NCBI RefSeq assembly: GCF_024622975.1
Contig: NZ_JANJZT010000027.1
Location: 1 to 52,396 of the forward strand
Reading direction: 5' to 3'
DNA length: 52,396 nt
Source: Blautia caecimuris
Lineage (GTDB): Bacteria > Bacillota > Clostridia > Lachnospirales > Lachnospiraceae
Part shown: piece after piece, positions 23,860 to 34,500 of the stretch
Position numbering within the stretch: position 1 is the first letter of the stretch
How the letters are laid out: every line of letters starts with the position of its first letter
Notes under the pieces: generated by a model
Databases searched by the model: none
The model's input: the letters and a program-made list of their open reading frames with translations, nothing else
What the model was told of the DNA's origin: nothing
Position numbers and translations under genes: made by a program

Positions 23860-26800
23860 ATGAAGAAAAAAGGTAATTTTAGAAAAGTAGTATCTGGCTT
23901 GCTGGCAGGCATGACAATGCTTAGTACAGTGCTATCTCCGATGACTGCATATGCAGCGGAGATCCAGCCAGAGGAGAAACCTCCACTTTATGAGGAAGTG
24001 AAAGACCTTCTGGATGAAGATGAGGTGGTGACTGCCAAAGACTATGAAATCGAAACAGGCAGTGTATTTGATGTGAAATCAGATTATACCGGATTGGAAA
24101 TCAAGGATGATAACAAGGTTAAAGTCACATTTGAGGAAGCAAAGAATGATAAGAATGAGGATTTTACGACAGATCATGCGGACACTTACAAAGCGGTCTA
24201 TTATGTGGAACCGGTAAATCAGGAGCATCCGAAGTACCAGATCAGCCGAAAACTGATTGTGCGTGAGAAAGAAACAGAAGCGCAGAAAGAGGCGGCGGGG
24301 AGTGAAGCAATGACCGAATCCGAAACAACTGGCAGTGAACAGCAGACAGAGGAAGCGGAGGATTCAGAAGCAGACTCGGAGATTACCGATATTGACGCTG
24401 ATGAATTTGATGATTTCGTAGAGCAGGCACAGAATCAGGATACCTATGATGAAGAATCAGGGTTAGAGCTTCATGATGTTTTGGAACAGGCAGGAGAAGA
24501 AGGCGTGGATCTTGATGCTATGGAAGAGGGAGAGATTGCAACATTTGAAGCAGTTTCGGCTTATTCAGCAAGAAGTACACAGCAGGTGACAATTGAAAAA
24601 GGACCACTGTATAGATATGCAGATTATAATCTTGGAACGTATCTGACAGAGCCGTACTATATCAGCTACGGAAGCGTCAGAGCAACTGCGTATTGTGTAC
24701 AGCCAGCAAAACCAGGACCAGGATCTGGAAATTATACAATCACAAAGATCGGGGACAATCAGGCGTTAGCAAAAGTGTGTTATTACGGTACAGATGCCGC
24801 AGGGAGCGAAAGCTTTTTTGCGAATAAACACACGGATTTCTCAGAAGGAAAAAGATTCATCATTATTCACATGGCTGCATCGTATGCCAATGGAAGCAGT
24901 GATGCATTCTATGGAACAAATGCTACAGGCGAGGCTTTGGCAAAAGAACTTTATAATTATTGTGTGAATAAGCCGGAAATACCAGATGTAGCGATGTCAT
25001 TTTCAAAGCCGAGTGTAAAGGCTTATGTAGATGGAAATGTTCAGAGAACGGAGAACATTAAGTTCAACGCATCTTCCCAGCAGAAAATTACAATGGACTT
25101 ACCAAAAGGAGTAAAGCTCCATAATGTATCTACTGGAAATGTAAGTGCGGCAGGTGCAAGCGTAACAATTGGAGGAGGAACCACGTTTTATCTTTCAGCA
25201 CCTCTGACACAGACAAAAGATGTAAGTGCTACTTTTTCTGCAAAAATGAAGGGAAGTATTACAAAAGATTATTCAGCATATAAACTGACTACGAATGCAA
25301 GTGTTCAGGATCTGGCATTTGTGTTTGGAGAAGGTGTTGCTGATGAAAAATATGTAAGCTTAAAGGTGTCCTGGATTGAGCAGGCTACGATCGAAATCGT
25401 AAAGAAAGGCGATATAGCGGATGTCAATCTTTCTGGTGCAGTATTTGGTGTTTACAGCGATGAGGCTTGTACAAAGCTGATCACTCAGATGCCGGCAACA
25501 GATAAGAATGGAAAATCCTCTGTTACGATCATCAAGACACAGGATACCGTTTATCTGAAAGAGATCACAGCACCACAGGGATATGTAGTAAATGCAACGG
25601 TAACAAATGTAAAACTGGCAGCAAGTAAGACTTCATCGGTAACTGTGGAAAATAAGGAACAGCTGGCAGAGCTTACCATCTACAAAGAAGGACAGGTTCT
25701 TACCGGAGCAGATGTCAGTGAAAATGGAACGGTATTTCAGTATGAAAACCGCAGACAGAAAAATGCAGTATATAACGTGTATGCCGGAGCGGATATCGTA
25801 ACTGCTTATGGCACAAAAGTGTACAGCAAAGGTGATCTGGTAAAAGAGAACCTGACTACGGGAGAGAATGGTTCTGTTACACTGAAGAACCTGCATCTTG
25901 GAACCTATGTGGTAAAAGAAGCAAAAGCACCAGACAATTTCTATAACGGCAGTGAAGAAAAGTCAGTGACTCTGACCTATGCCGGACAGAATAAAGAAGT
26001 TGTATTTGCAGATGTGACTTTTAACAACGAGAGACAGAAAGCAGCTGTTTCCGTAGTAAAACAGGATAAAGACACCAAGAAACCACTGAATGGCGGTATT
26101 TTTGCTCTGTATGCATCCGATGATATTAGAAATGCAGACGGAACCGTTGTTGTGAAAAAAGGAACATTGATTGAGAAAGCAACTACTGGCGCAGATGGAA
26201 CTGCAAAATTCACAGCAGATCTTCCGATTGGATATTCCTATTTTGTAAAAGAAGATCAGGCACCGGAAGGCTATGTAAGAAATACAGAAGATGTGTATAC
26301 GTTCAAGTTTTCTTACACCAATGATAAAGAAGCAACCGTATCATTTGCTCATATCTTCAGCAATGACCGTGTGACAGCAAAGATCAATTTATTCAAAGTT
26401 GATAAAGAAACAGGAAAAGCAGTACCACAGGGAGATGCCACACTGAAAGGTGCAGTTTATGGTCTGTATGCCCGTGAAGATATTGTGCATCCGGACGGAG
26501 CAACCGGAACTATTTATAAAGCAGGAGAACAGGTAGCTTCTCTTACAACAGATGACAAAGGACAGGCTTCTGTAAATGGCTTGTATCTTGGCAAATATTA
26601 TATCAAAGAGATCACACCTCCGACCGGATACCTGGCAGACACAGAAGAGCATGATCTTACGTGCAGTTATGAAGGAGATATGAAAGCAGAAGTAAAAAGA
26701 GAGTGCACTTCCAGTGAGCAGGTCATCAAGCAGCCATTCCAGATCATTAAAGCAGCCAACAATGGAAAGACAGATGCAGATCTGTTATCCGGAGCTGGAT

Positions 26801-29800
26801 TTACAGTTTATCTGAAATCTTCCCTTACAAAAAAAGCAGATGGAAGTTATGATTTTGATTCTGCAAAACCAGTAGTGAGTGGAGAAAATGGAGCAACTGA
26901 GATTTTCACAGATGAAAAAGGGTATGCCTGCAGTATTCCATTACCATTTGGAAGCTATATCGTGCGTGAGACAACAACACCGCACAACTACAAGCCAGTC
27001 GATGAATTTGAAGTGAATATCACAGAGCATCATCCAAATGAGCCACAGATCTGGCGAGTGCTTCTGGATGAAGAGTTTAAGGCAAAACTGAAAATCGTGA
27101 AAAAAGACGATGAAACAAAGAAATCCGTCCTGATTGCAGGAACAGAATTTAAAGTGTACGACTTGGACAACAAGAAGTATGTGGAACAGGTAACAACTTA
27201 CCCAGTGACAACAACCCACAAGTCCTATTTTACGGACAGCCAGGGATATCTGATCATGCCGAAGAATCTGAAGATCGGACATTACCGGATTGAGGAAGTT
27301 AATGCACCGGAAGGGTACACAATCAATAAGAACTATGTAGAGATTGCGGTGGATGCAAACACAGCATACCAGATGGATTCTGAGAGCGGAGATGCCATTA
27401 TTACGGTAGATTACGAGAACCATCCGGTAAAAGGAAAGCTGACGATCTATAAAAAAGGTGAAATGCTGACCGGATTCAAGAAGGATTTTGTTTATGAAGA
27501 AAGATACCTGAAGGGTGCGGAATTTAATGTCTATGCAGCTGAAAATATCTATACACCGGATTATCAGAAAGATGAAAACGGAAACAGACAGCTGATCTAT
27601 GCAAAAGATGCACTGGTAATAACAGTAACGACCGGGGAAGACGGAAAAGCAGTTGCAGAGAATCTGCCGCTTGGTTCTTACTATGTGGTAGAAAAGACTG
27701 CACCGGAAGGATTCGTCCTGAACCATGACAGATCAGATGTCACATTTGTCTATGCCAGTCAGGATACACCTGTGATCGAACAGGAAGTGACTGTTGGCGA
27801 TGACCGCCAGAAAGTTGCAATCCAGGTAGAAAAACAGGATGCAGAAAATGGTGCAACCGTAGCAGGAGCTGTCTTTGGTATCTATAACAAAGCGGATATC
27901 AAGGCAGATGGAAAAGTAATCGTGAAAGCAGACACACTCTTACAGGAAATGACTTCTGATAACGATGGACTTGCAGCATGTACGCTGGATCTGCCACCTG
28001 GACAGTATTATGTGAAAGAGTTAAAGGCACCGGCGGGATTTGTATCCTCTGATGAAGTTCTGAATCTGGATGCTTCTTACCAGGGACAGGATGTGAAGAC
28101 AGTAAAACTGAAAACTGTGAAAAAGAACCAGCCGACAACAGTAGAAATCACGAAATCTGATGTAACAACAGGTGTGGAGCTGGATGGGGCAAAACTCACC
28201 GTTCTTGATAAAGAAGGAAATGTTGTGGATCAGTGGACGTCTGTAAAAGATCAGCAACATGTGATCAAACGCCTGACAGTTGGAGAGGAATACACTCTTC
28301 GTGAGGAAATGGCACCTTATGGATATCTGAAGGCAACGGATGTGAAGTTCACTCTGGAAGATACCGCCGAGATTCAGAAAGTAGAGATGAAAGATGAAGT
28401 ACCGACAGGACTTCTGATCATCAACAAAAATGGAGAGTTTTTGGATAAAGTGACACTTTTGGATCATGTAAAAGGTACCGTGGAGCATCTTTTTGAGTAT
28501 GTAACCGGAAGCCTTACAGATGTGACGTTCGATGTATTTGCTGCGGAAGATATTAAAGCGGCAGATGGTGTCAGTGAAGATTATTTCAAAACCGATGAAA
28601 AAGTGGGAACCATTACCACAGATTCCAATGGTATTGCACAGATGGGAGCTCTCCCGGCTGGAAAATACTATGTGAAGGAAGTAAAAACAGCCCATGGTTA
28701 TGTGCTGGACGGAGCACCGAGATATGTTGACCTTTCCTACCGTGATCAGGACACACCAGTTATCACTTATGATGAGAAATGGCAGAATGCCCGTCAGAAA
28801 GTAAAGGTTACGGTTCTGAAGAAAGAAAAAGATACAGACCGTGTCCTTGCAGGTGGTGTCTTCGGCCTTTATACCAGTGAAGATATCAAAAATGCAAAGG
28901 GCGAGGTACTCCTTGAGAAAGACAGTTTGATCGAGCAACGAGTAACGGATGAAAAAGGACAGATCACTTTTACGGCAGATCTTCCGGTAGACGGAAAATA
29001 CTATGTGAAAGAGATCTTTGCGCCGGACGGATTTGTTACAACAGAAGAAGTACAGGAATTTACCTTTGAATATGCCGGAGAAGACCAGGCAGAAGTAAGC
29101 TACGACTTTACTTTTGAAAATCAGCCGACCACAGTAGAGCTGACCAAAACAGACCTGACAACAGGTAAAGAACTTCCTGGTGCACACCTGAAAGTGACGG
29201 ATTCAGATGGCAATACAGTGGATGAATGGACTTCTACGGAAGAATCCCATGTGATCAAAGAACTGGTTGTTGGTAAGGAATACACTATGACAGAGACAAA
29301 ACCGGCAGATGGATATGTCACTGCAGAAAGTATTACCTTTACAGTAGAGAATACGGCCGAGATTCAGAAAGTAGAGATGAAAGATGATGTGACAAAAGTA
29401 CAGATCAGTAAGACGGATATCACAGGAGAAACAGAGATTCCGGGTGCGAAACTGACAATTCTCGATAAGGATGATCAGGTAGTAGAGAGCTGGACTTCCA
29501 CAGAGGAAGCACACTATATCGAAAAACTGCCAATCGGTAAATACACCTTACGTGAAGAGCAGGCACCGAAAGGATATCTTCTGACATCTGATGTGACATT
29601 TGAGGTGAAGGATACCGGAGAAATTCAGAAAGTAGCTATGGAAGATGATACTGCCAAGGGAAAAGTGATTCTCAATAAGGCAGATAAATCGTCAGGAGAA
29701 CCGCTGAAAGGGGTAGAATTTGAACTCCGTGACAGCAAAGGAAAGGTTCTGGAAACCTTAAAGACAGACGCTGCCGGTCATGCAGAAAGTAAGCTGTATG

Positions 29801-30153
29801 AGATTGCCACATTTAAGAACGGCAAATATGATACAGCAATCAAGTATTATCTGGTGGAAACAAAAACACTGGATGGATACACACTGGATCAGACCAAGCA
29901 TGAAGTGACATTTGCTTATGTGAATGACAGTACACCAGTCGTGGAAGTTACTTTCAATCTGACAAATGAGAAACCGGTAGTTCCAGAAACACCGAACACA
30001 CCGGATACACCACAGTCCCATGAAGAGACAAAGGTATCAAATGCACCAAAAACAGGTGACAGCACGAATATCTGGCTGCCGATTCTGCTTCTGGTAATCT
30101 CCACAGGAGGTATGGCAGGACTTTATATCTGCAGAAAAAGGAAAAGCAAATAA
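23860..30153 (+). CDS. Giant SpaA/Cna-B repeat surface adhesin with sortase signal
   Basis: This 2097-residue protein has a signal peptide ending AYAAE near residue 33, an acidic linker to about 220, and a domain near 245-370 with a cysteine in AYCVQPAKPG (about 277) that resembles a thioester adhesin domain. About fourteen SpaA-type repeats follow, each with a strand like YYVKEIFAPDGFVTT whose glutamate would form the isopeptide bond. The C-terminus has a sorting signal NAPKTGDSTN near 2060, a hydrophobic span and a KRKSK tail. It is a cell-wall-anchored protein of the element, likely to aid donor-recipient contact. No sortase gene is visible in the window. Its thousand-codon repeats are protein-level repeats only. 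Confidence 0.9.
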   Translation: MKKKGNFRKVVSGLLAGMTMLSTVLSPMTAYAAEIQPEEKPPLYEEVKDLLDEDEVVTAKDYEIETGSVFDVKSDYTGLEIKDDNKVKVTFEEAKNDKNEDFTTDHADTYKAVYYVEPVNQEHPKYQISRKLIVREKETEAQKEAAGSEAMTESETTGSEQQTEEAEDSEADSEITDIDADEFDDFVEQAQNQDTYDEESGLELHDVLEQAGEEGVDLDAMEEGEIATFEAVSAYSARSTQQVTIEKGPLYRYADYNLGTYLTEPYYISYGSVRATAYCVQPAKPGPGSGNYTITKIGDNQALAKVCYYGTDAAGSESFFANKHTDFSEGKRFIIIHMAASYANGSSDAFYGTNATGEALAKELYNYCVNKPEIPDVAMSFSKPSVKAYVDGNVQRTENIKFNASSQQKITMDLPKGVKLHNVSTGNVSAAGASVTIGGGTTFYLSAPLTQTKDVSATFSAKMKGSITKDYSAYKLTTNASVQDLAFVFGEGVADEKYVSLKVSWIEQATIEIVKKGDIADVNLSGAVFGVYSDEACTKLITQMPATDKNGKSSVTIIKTQDTVYLKEITAPQGYVVNATVTNVKLAASKTSSVTVENKEQLAELTIYKEGQVLTGADVSENGTVFQYENRRQKNAVYNVYAGADIVTAYGTKVYSKGDLVKENLTTGENGSVTLKNLHLGTYVVKEAKAPDNFYNGSEEKSVTLTYAGQNKEVVFADVTFNNERQKAAVSVVKQDKDTKKPLNGGIFALYASDDIRNADGTVVVKKGTLIEKATTGADGTAKFTADLPIGYSYFVKEDQAPEGYVRNTEDVYTFKFSYTNDKEATVSFAHIFSNDRVTAKINLFKVDKETGKAVPQGDATLKGAVYGLYAREDIVHPDGATGTIYKAGEQVASLTTDDKGQASVNGLYLGKYYIKEITPPTGYLADTEEHDLTCSYEGDMKAEVKRECTSSEQVIKQPFQIIKAANNGKTDADLLSGAGFTVYLKSSLTKKADGSYDFDSAKPVVSGENGATEIFTDEKGYACSIPLPFGSYIVRETTTPHNYKPVDEFEVNITEHHPNEPQIWRVLLDEEFKAKLKIVKKDDETKKSVLIAGTEFKVYDLDNKKYVEQVTTYPVTTTHKSYFTDSQGYLIMPKNLKIGHYRIEEVNAPEGYTINKNYVEIAVDANTAYQMDSESGDAIITVDYENHPVKGKLTIYKKGEMLTGFKKDFVYEERYLKGAEFNVYAAENIYTPDYQKDENGNRQLIYAKDALVITVTTGEDGKAVAENLPLGSYYVVEKTAPEGFVLNHDRSDVTFVYASQDTPVIEQEVTVGDDRQKVAIQVEKQDAENGATVAGAVFGIYNKADIKADGKVIVKADTLLQEMTSDNDGLAACTLDLPPGQYYVKELKAPAGFVSSDEVLNLDASYQGQDVKTVKLKTVKKNQPTTVEITKSDVTTGVELDGAKLTVLDKEGNVVDQWTSVKDQQHVIKRLTVGEEYTLREEMAPYGYLKATDVKFTLEDTAEIQKVEMKDEVPTGLLIINKNGEFLDKVTLLDHVKGTVEHLFEYVTGSLTDVTFDVFAAEDIKAADGVSEDYFKTDEKVGTITTDSNGIAQMGALPAGKYYVKEVKTAHGYVLDGAPRYVDLSYRDQDTPVITYDEKWQNARQKVKVTVLKKEKDTDRVLAGGVFGLYTSEDIKNAKGEVLLEKDSLIEQRVTDEKGQITFTADLPVDGKYYVKEIFAPDGFVTTEEVQEFTFEYAGEDQAEVSYDFTFENQPTTVELTKTDLTTGKELPGAHLKVTDSDGNTVDEWTSTEESHVIKELVVGKEYTMTETKPADGYVTAESITFTVENTAEIQKVEMKDDVTKVQISKTDITGETEIPGAKLTILDKDDQVVESWTSTEEAHYIEKLPIGKYTLREEQAPKGYLLTSDVTFEVKDTGEIQKVAMEDDTAKGKVILNKADKSSGEPLKGVEFELRDSKGKVLETLKTDAAGHAESKLYEIATFKNGKYDTAIKYYLVETKTLDGYTLDQTKHEVTFAYVNDSTPVVEVTFNLTNEKPVVPETPNTPDTPQSHEETKVSNAPKTGDSTNIWLPILLLVISTGGMAGLYICRKRKSK

Positions 30154-30173
30154 GGAAACCAACGGTTATGATT

Positions 30174-30201
30174 GGGAGCTTCTATGTGAGGCTCCCTTTT
30201 T
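30174..30201 (+). terminator. Intrinsic terminator after the adhesin gene
   Basis: GGGAGC (30174-30179) pairs with GCTCCC (30191-30196) around an 11-nt loop and is followed by TTTTT. It lies 20 bases after the adhesin stop codon. Confidence 0.7.
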
Positions 30202-30234
30202 CATACAAAAAATCACAGAAAGGAACAGAAAACT

Positions 30235-30375
30235 ATGATGAAAGCAATGGAAAAAAGACAGGAAGCACGAAAAAACCAGGAGAAAACTTTAAAGAGAATG
30301 ATGGCTTATCAGAAGAAAGCCGAGCAGATGATCAGCAGAAAAAGAATGAACCATCACATGATCAGAAAGGGGTAA
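30235..30375 (+). CDS. 46-residue basic peptide of unknown function
   Basis: ATG ATG at 30235-30240 follows AAAGGAACAG and encodes MMKAMEKRQEARKNQEKTLK, RMMAYQKKAEQMISRKRMNH and HMIRKG before TAA at 30373-30375. The peptide is helical, rich in lysine, arginine and methionine, and has no membrane span. The stop lies six bases before the next start, so it reads as the first gene of a pair. A longer frame over the same bases (30168-30407) lacks a ribosome binding site and is less likely. I do not know the family; a nucleic-acid-binding role is only a guess from charge. Confidence 0.55.
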   Translation: MMKAMEKRQEARKNQEKTLKRMMAYQKKAEQMISRKRMNHHMIRKG

Positions 30376-30381
30376 AAGCGT

Positions 30382-31470
30382 ATGATGAACAGAAAAGAAT
30401 TTTATGAATATGTCAAAGACAATGTAAAGGAGTATCTGCCAGAGTCTTACAGGGACGCAGAAATTAAACTTCAGGAAGTAGAAAAAAACAATGGACTGAA
30501 GCTTACTGGCATTACAATTCCAAATGGGAATCAGAGAATCGTACCGACAGTCTATCTGGATTCCCTCTACCAGGAATATATCAATGGGAAAGATGTAGAT
30601 TCTTGTGTTGGGGATGTAGCTGATATGCGTATTGAAGCACAGGGTAAAGCAGAATTTTGTGATATGGGAGTTCCGGATATTCTGGATTATGAAAAGATGA
30701 AGGACAAATTACAGGTAAGAATTTGTGACAAAGAATGGAATACCGATCGTCTGGCAGATAAAGTAGTCACAGAACACGGAGATTTTGCAGCTTATTATGC
30801 AGTAAATCTGGAGGAAAATGGAGAAGGAATCAGCAGTATTCCCGTAACAATCTCTCTGATGAATGAATGGGGAGTATCTGTTGAACAGATTCAGGCAGAT
30901 GCGATGATGGCAGATAGGAACAGAGGCGTGCAACTGGTGGATATGACACAGATTGTCGAATCCATGATTTTTGGAGGAACACCGAAGAATCTTTTGAATG
31001 AAAAACTGGATATGGAAACTGTGGAGAATCCAATGTTCTGCCTTACCAATGAATCTAAGATGAATGGAGCTTCCCTGTTACTGCAGGAAGATATTCGAAA
31101 ACAGATTGGGGAATGCCTGGGAAGTGATTACTTTGTCATCCCATCTTCCGTTCATGAAGTGCTGATTCTCCCGGATAACGGTATTTTTCAGGTTCCAGAA
31201 TTAAATGCGATTGTACAGGAAGTCAATGAGACACAAGTGGAAAGACAGGAACAGCTTTCTGATAAGGTTCAGTTCTGTGACAAAAAGACAGCAGTAATGG
31301 AAAATGCTGAGCGCAGGGAAGCACGTTTGGAAAAGGAAAAAGTAGCCGAAAAAGCGGAAGTAAAAGGTGGAATTCATGGAAGATTGGAGAAAGCTAAGGC
31401 AGAAATCAAGGCAAAAGAGGTAGACAAAGTGCCAAAAAATAAGTCAAAAGATCTTGCCGCAGCATTATAA
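30382..31470 (+). CDS. DUF5688-family protein
   Basis: This 362-residue soluble protein begins MMNRKEFYEYVKDNVKEYLP and carries segments such as NGLKLTGITIPNGNQRIVPT and the later ENPMFCLTNESKMNGASLLL. These match the DUF5688 proteins often found in the accessory part of Tn1549-like elements. Residues after about 285 are a lysine- and glutamate-rich helical tail ending KNKSKDLAAAL. MM at 30382 and 30385 are adjacent starts. The biochemical function of the family is not known to me. It precedes the large methylase/helicase gene with a hairpin in between. Confidence 0.75.
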   Translation: MMNRKEFYEYVKDNVKEYLPESYRDAEIKLQEVEKNNGLKLTGITIPNGNQRIVPTVYLDSLYQEYINGKDVDSCVGDVADMRIEAQGKAEFCDMGVPDILDYEKMKDKLQVRICDKEWNTDRLADKVVTEHGDFAAYYAVNLEENGEGISSIPVTISLMNEWGVSVEQIQADAMMADRNRGVQLVDMTQIVESMIFGGTPKNLLNEKLDMETVENPMFCLTNESKMNGASLLLQEDIRKQIGECLGSDYFVIPSSVHEVLILPDNGIFQVPELNAIVQEVNETQVERQEQLSDKVQFCDKKTAVMENAERREARLEKEKVAEKAEVKGGIHGRLEKAKAEIKAKEVDKVPKNKSKDLAAAL

Positions 31471-31493
31471 AGAGAAACAACGATGATTTTAAG

Positions 31494-31520
31494 GGGACTG
31501 TGCTAAGCAGTCCCTGATTT
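31494..31520 (+). terminator. Hairpin between the DUF5688 gene and the methylase/helicase gene
   Basis: GGGACTG (31494-31500) pairs perfectly with CAGTCCC (31508-31514) around TGCTAAG, followed by TGATTTT. The T run is broken by GA, so termination may be partial. Confidence 0.55.
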
Positions 31521-31538
31521 TATGAAAAGGAGTAGCAC

Positions 31539-34500
31539 ATGGCAAATAAATTATATGCAATGGAACAGCTGACGGAAGAGGTGGCAAAAGATGTAGCTGC
31601 CAGTCCGCAGGAATGGATGCGGTTCCTAAACACGGCATCCAGACTGTACAAATACACTTTTCCAGAACAGCTTTTAATTTATGCACAGCGACCGGAAGCA
31701 ACTGCCGTAGCATCCATGGAAATCTGGAATCAGAAGATGTACCGCTGGATCAAAAAGGGCTCCAAGGGGATTGCCTTGATTGACAATACTTCCGGACCGA
31801 AAACAAAACTTCGGTATGTATTTGATGTGCAGGACACTTATAAAGTGCGGAATCTTGGAAAGGATCCTCAGTTATGGAATCTTCCGGTGGAAGGAGAACA
31901 GCTGGTTGCAGATTATCTGCAGGAGCAGTTGTCTCTGGAAGAAACAGAGGGTGGACTTGCAGAAATTTTACATCAGGCAGCGAAGGAGAGTATGCAGGAA
32001 TGGCTTCCTGATGCATTGGAAGAACTGAGAATGGACGTAACAGGGACATTTTTGGAAGAACTGGACGAACAGAATCAGGAAGTCGAATTTCGGGAACTGA
32101 TGACCAATAGTGTCTGGTATCTTTTAATGAATCGTTGTGGATTAGACGTTCAAGAATATCAGGATGCTGAGGATTTTCGGCATATTACGGACTTCAATCA
32201 GCTGAAAATATTAGGACATCTGGGAAGTGCAGTCAACGAAATCAGCAGGCCAGTCCTGATGCAGATTGGACGGTATGTGTTGAATGATCTGGAAAATGAC
32301 CTGAAAACGGTTGCAAAAGAAAAAGAAGTAGTCTATAATGAATTTAACACGTTAATTCGTGAAAGTAAAACAAATAACACAGAAAATAGAGCAGAAAATA
32401 AGGAGGAAACGGACTATGAGAGAGATCAGTTACAGCCAGAACGGAGCGTATCAGATTCCAGATATCAGCCTGGAAGAGACAAGAGGAACCATCGGGAAGT
32501 ACGGAATGATGAGGAAAGAGTATCTGAGAAATCACAAGGTAGCCAGGTTCAACATTCTGACACTGCAGAACCGTCTGGACAGTCATCTGATGGAGATCGA
32601 CAGTCAGGCAAGACAGAGAGTAGACAACCTGATGAACGAACTTCTGGAGAAAGATCCGGCACCAGACAAGATGGCAGACACAATGGCATGGACCAGACAC
32701 ATGAACCAGATCAAAGCACAGGCAGAGGAACTGGTAATTCAGGAGATTATTTACAGTTAAGCCTGTTCCCAACAGAAGAGGAACAGTTAGGAGAAATAAG
32801 GAAAGCGGCAGCTGCATTAGAACAGCCGGCCGCTTTTCTTATTTCCGATGAAGTAGTCGATCATATCCTTCGCACAGGTAGTGGGCAGAAAAATACACTG
32901 TTTCATATTACTGCAAGATTGATCGAAGGTCTGGATAATGAAGAAATGCAAAGCTTCCTGAAAGATGAATATGGCACCGGAGGAAAAGGATTTACCATAG
33001 ATAATCAGAAAATCAGTATCTGGTACGACAACGATGGTATCCGTATCCGGCGAGGTGACTCTGCAAGAAGAAACTTTGACCGTATCGTTACGTGGGAAGA
33101 AGCTGCTGACAGGATCCGGGATATGTATGAGGAAGGAAATTACGTTGATAATCTTATCTCCAATAATGCTATCGAGCAGGAACAGAAAGAAATGACAGAT
33201 CTTCTGGCGCTTCATTTTCGAGACACAAATAGAAATACGGAAGAATACCGGTCTTATACGGATTGGCAGGATACCATTCGGAACGCTTGGACAGATCCAG
33301 AAGGAAAAAAAGAAATCTATCAGCAGTTTGAATGGTTACAAGCGGATATGAATGAAAATCCGAGTAATTATCATCGTTGGGAAATCCAGCATAATCCGGA
33401 ATATTTCCAGCGTTATAAAGATCTCCAGAGGGATCGTTCCTGGGTGGATCAGCAATTCAAGGTAGAGCGACCGGCACTATCCTTTATCACACAGGATGAA
33501 ATTGATGCAGTGTTAAGAAGAGGCGGCATTACTGCCGGAGGACGTAACCGGATTTACGAATATTTCATGGAACATCATGATATGAAAGATGCAGCTGAGT
33601 TCTTGAAAAATGAATATGGAACAGGTGGTTCTTCACCCGGAATACCAGGAGCAGGTGCTTCCGACGCATCCCATGATGCAAAAGGATTAAAACTTGCAAA
33701 AGGGAAAATTGGCAGTCCAGAGGTAGAAGTTTTATTAAAGTGGAACAAAGTTGCAGAACGTGTTCGCCAGTTAATCCGCACAGATGATTATTTGTCACCG
33801 GAGGAAATGGAAAAGTACGAAGAGCGACAGGAAGCACAAAAACTGGCAGACTTGGAAGAAGCACAGCAGATGTTAGGAGAACAACAGGAGCAGGATACTT
33901 TGACCGCTGAAGATATAACTGATTTGCAATTAGTTGATTCAAAATATATGTCTGGTACCAGAACAACAATTCATGATTTTGATTGCAAAGTTAAGGGAGA
34001 AGAGAATCAACTTCAATACACATTAGAATATCATGATGATGGAGAAGGTTTCACGATTCATACGGAAAAAGATGATATTTGGAATCGAATGTCAACACAA
34101 GAATTGGAACGTCTGGATGTAAAACTTGGACAAGAAGTACTTTATTATCATTATCACAACAAAACAGTAAATGCAGATTCCCTAGATAAATTACGGGAAA
34201 TCAGGGAAGAAATAATGGAGGAAGAGTCCTCGTATTTCACTGCTGTTTCTAATCGTGTGTGGACAGATTATGATAAAAAAGAAAAAGAATTATCTGGAGA
34301 AGTTGAGGTATCGGAAGAAAAAGAATCTTTGGAAGAGATTAACGGAATATCAGAACCGATTCCAGCAACAAACTTCCACATCACAGATGATGAGCTTGGG
34401 CAGGGTACAGCAAAAGAAAAGTTCCGTGCCAATATCATGGCTATCCAGTTGTTAAAGAAATGTGAGGATGAGAACCGTAATGCGACACCAGAGGAACAGG

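Noticed and set aside
28021..29187. A 388-codon minus-strand open frame opposite the adhesin gene
   Set aside because: It has no ribosome binding site or family resemblance, and lies antisense to repeated SpaA codons. The biased, repetitive sense codons keep the opposite frame open by chance.
23860..30153. Repeated DNA in the adhesin gene considered as tandem repeats or CRISPR
   Set aside because: Similarity is at protein level only, about 80-110 codons per unit, with no short identical repeats and unique spacers. No CRISPR array was seen anywhere in the window.
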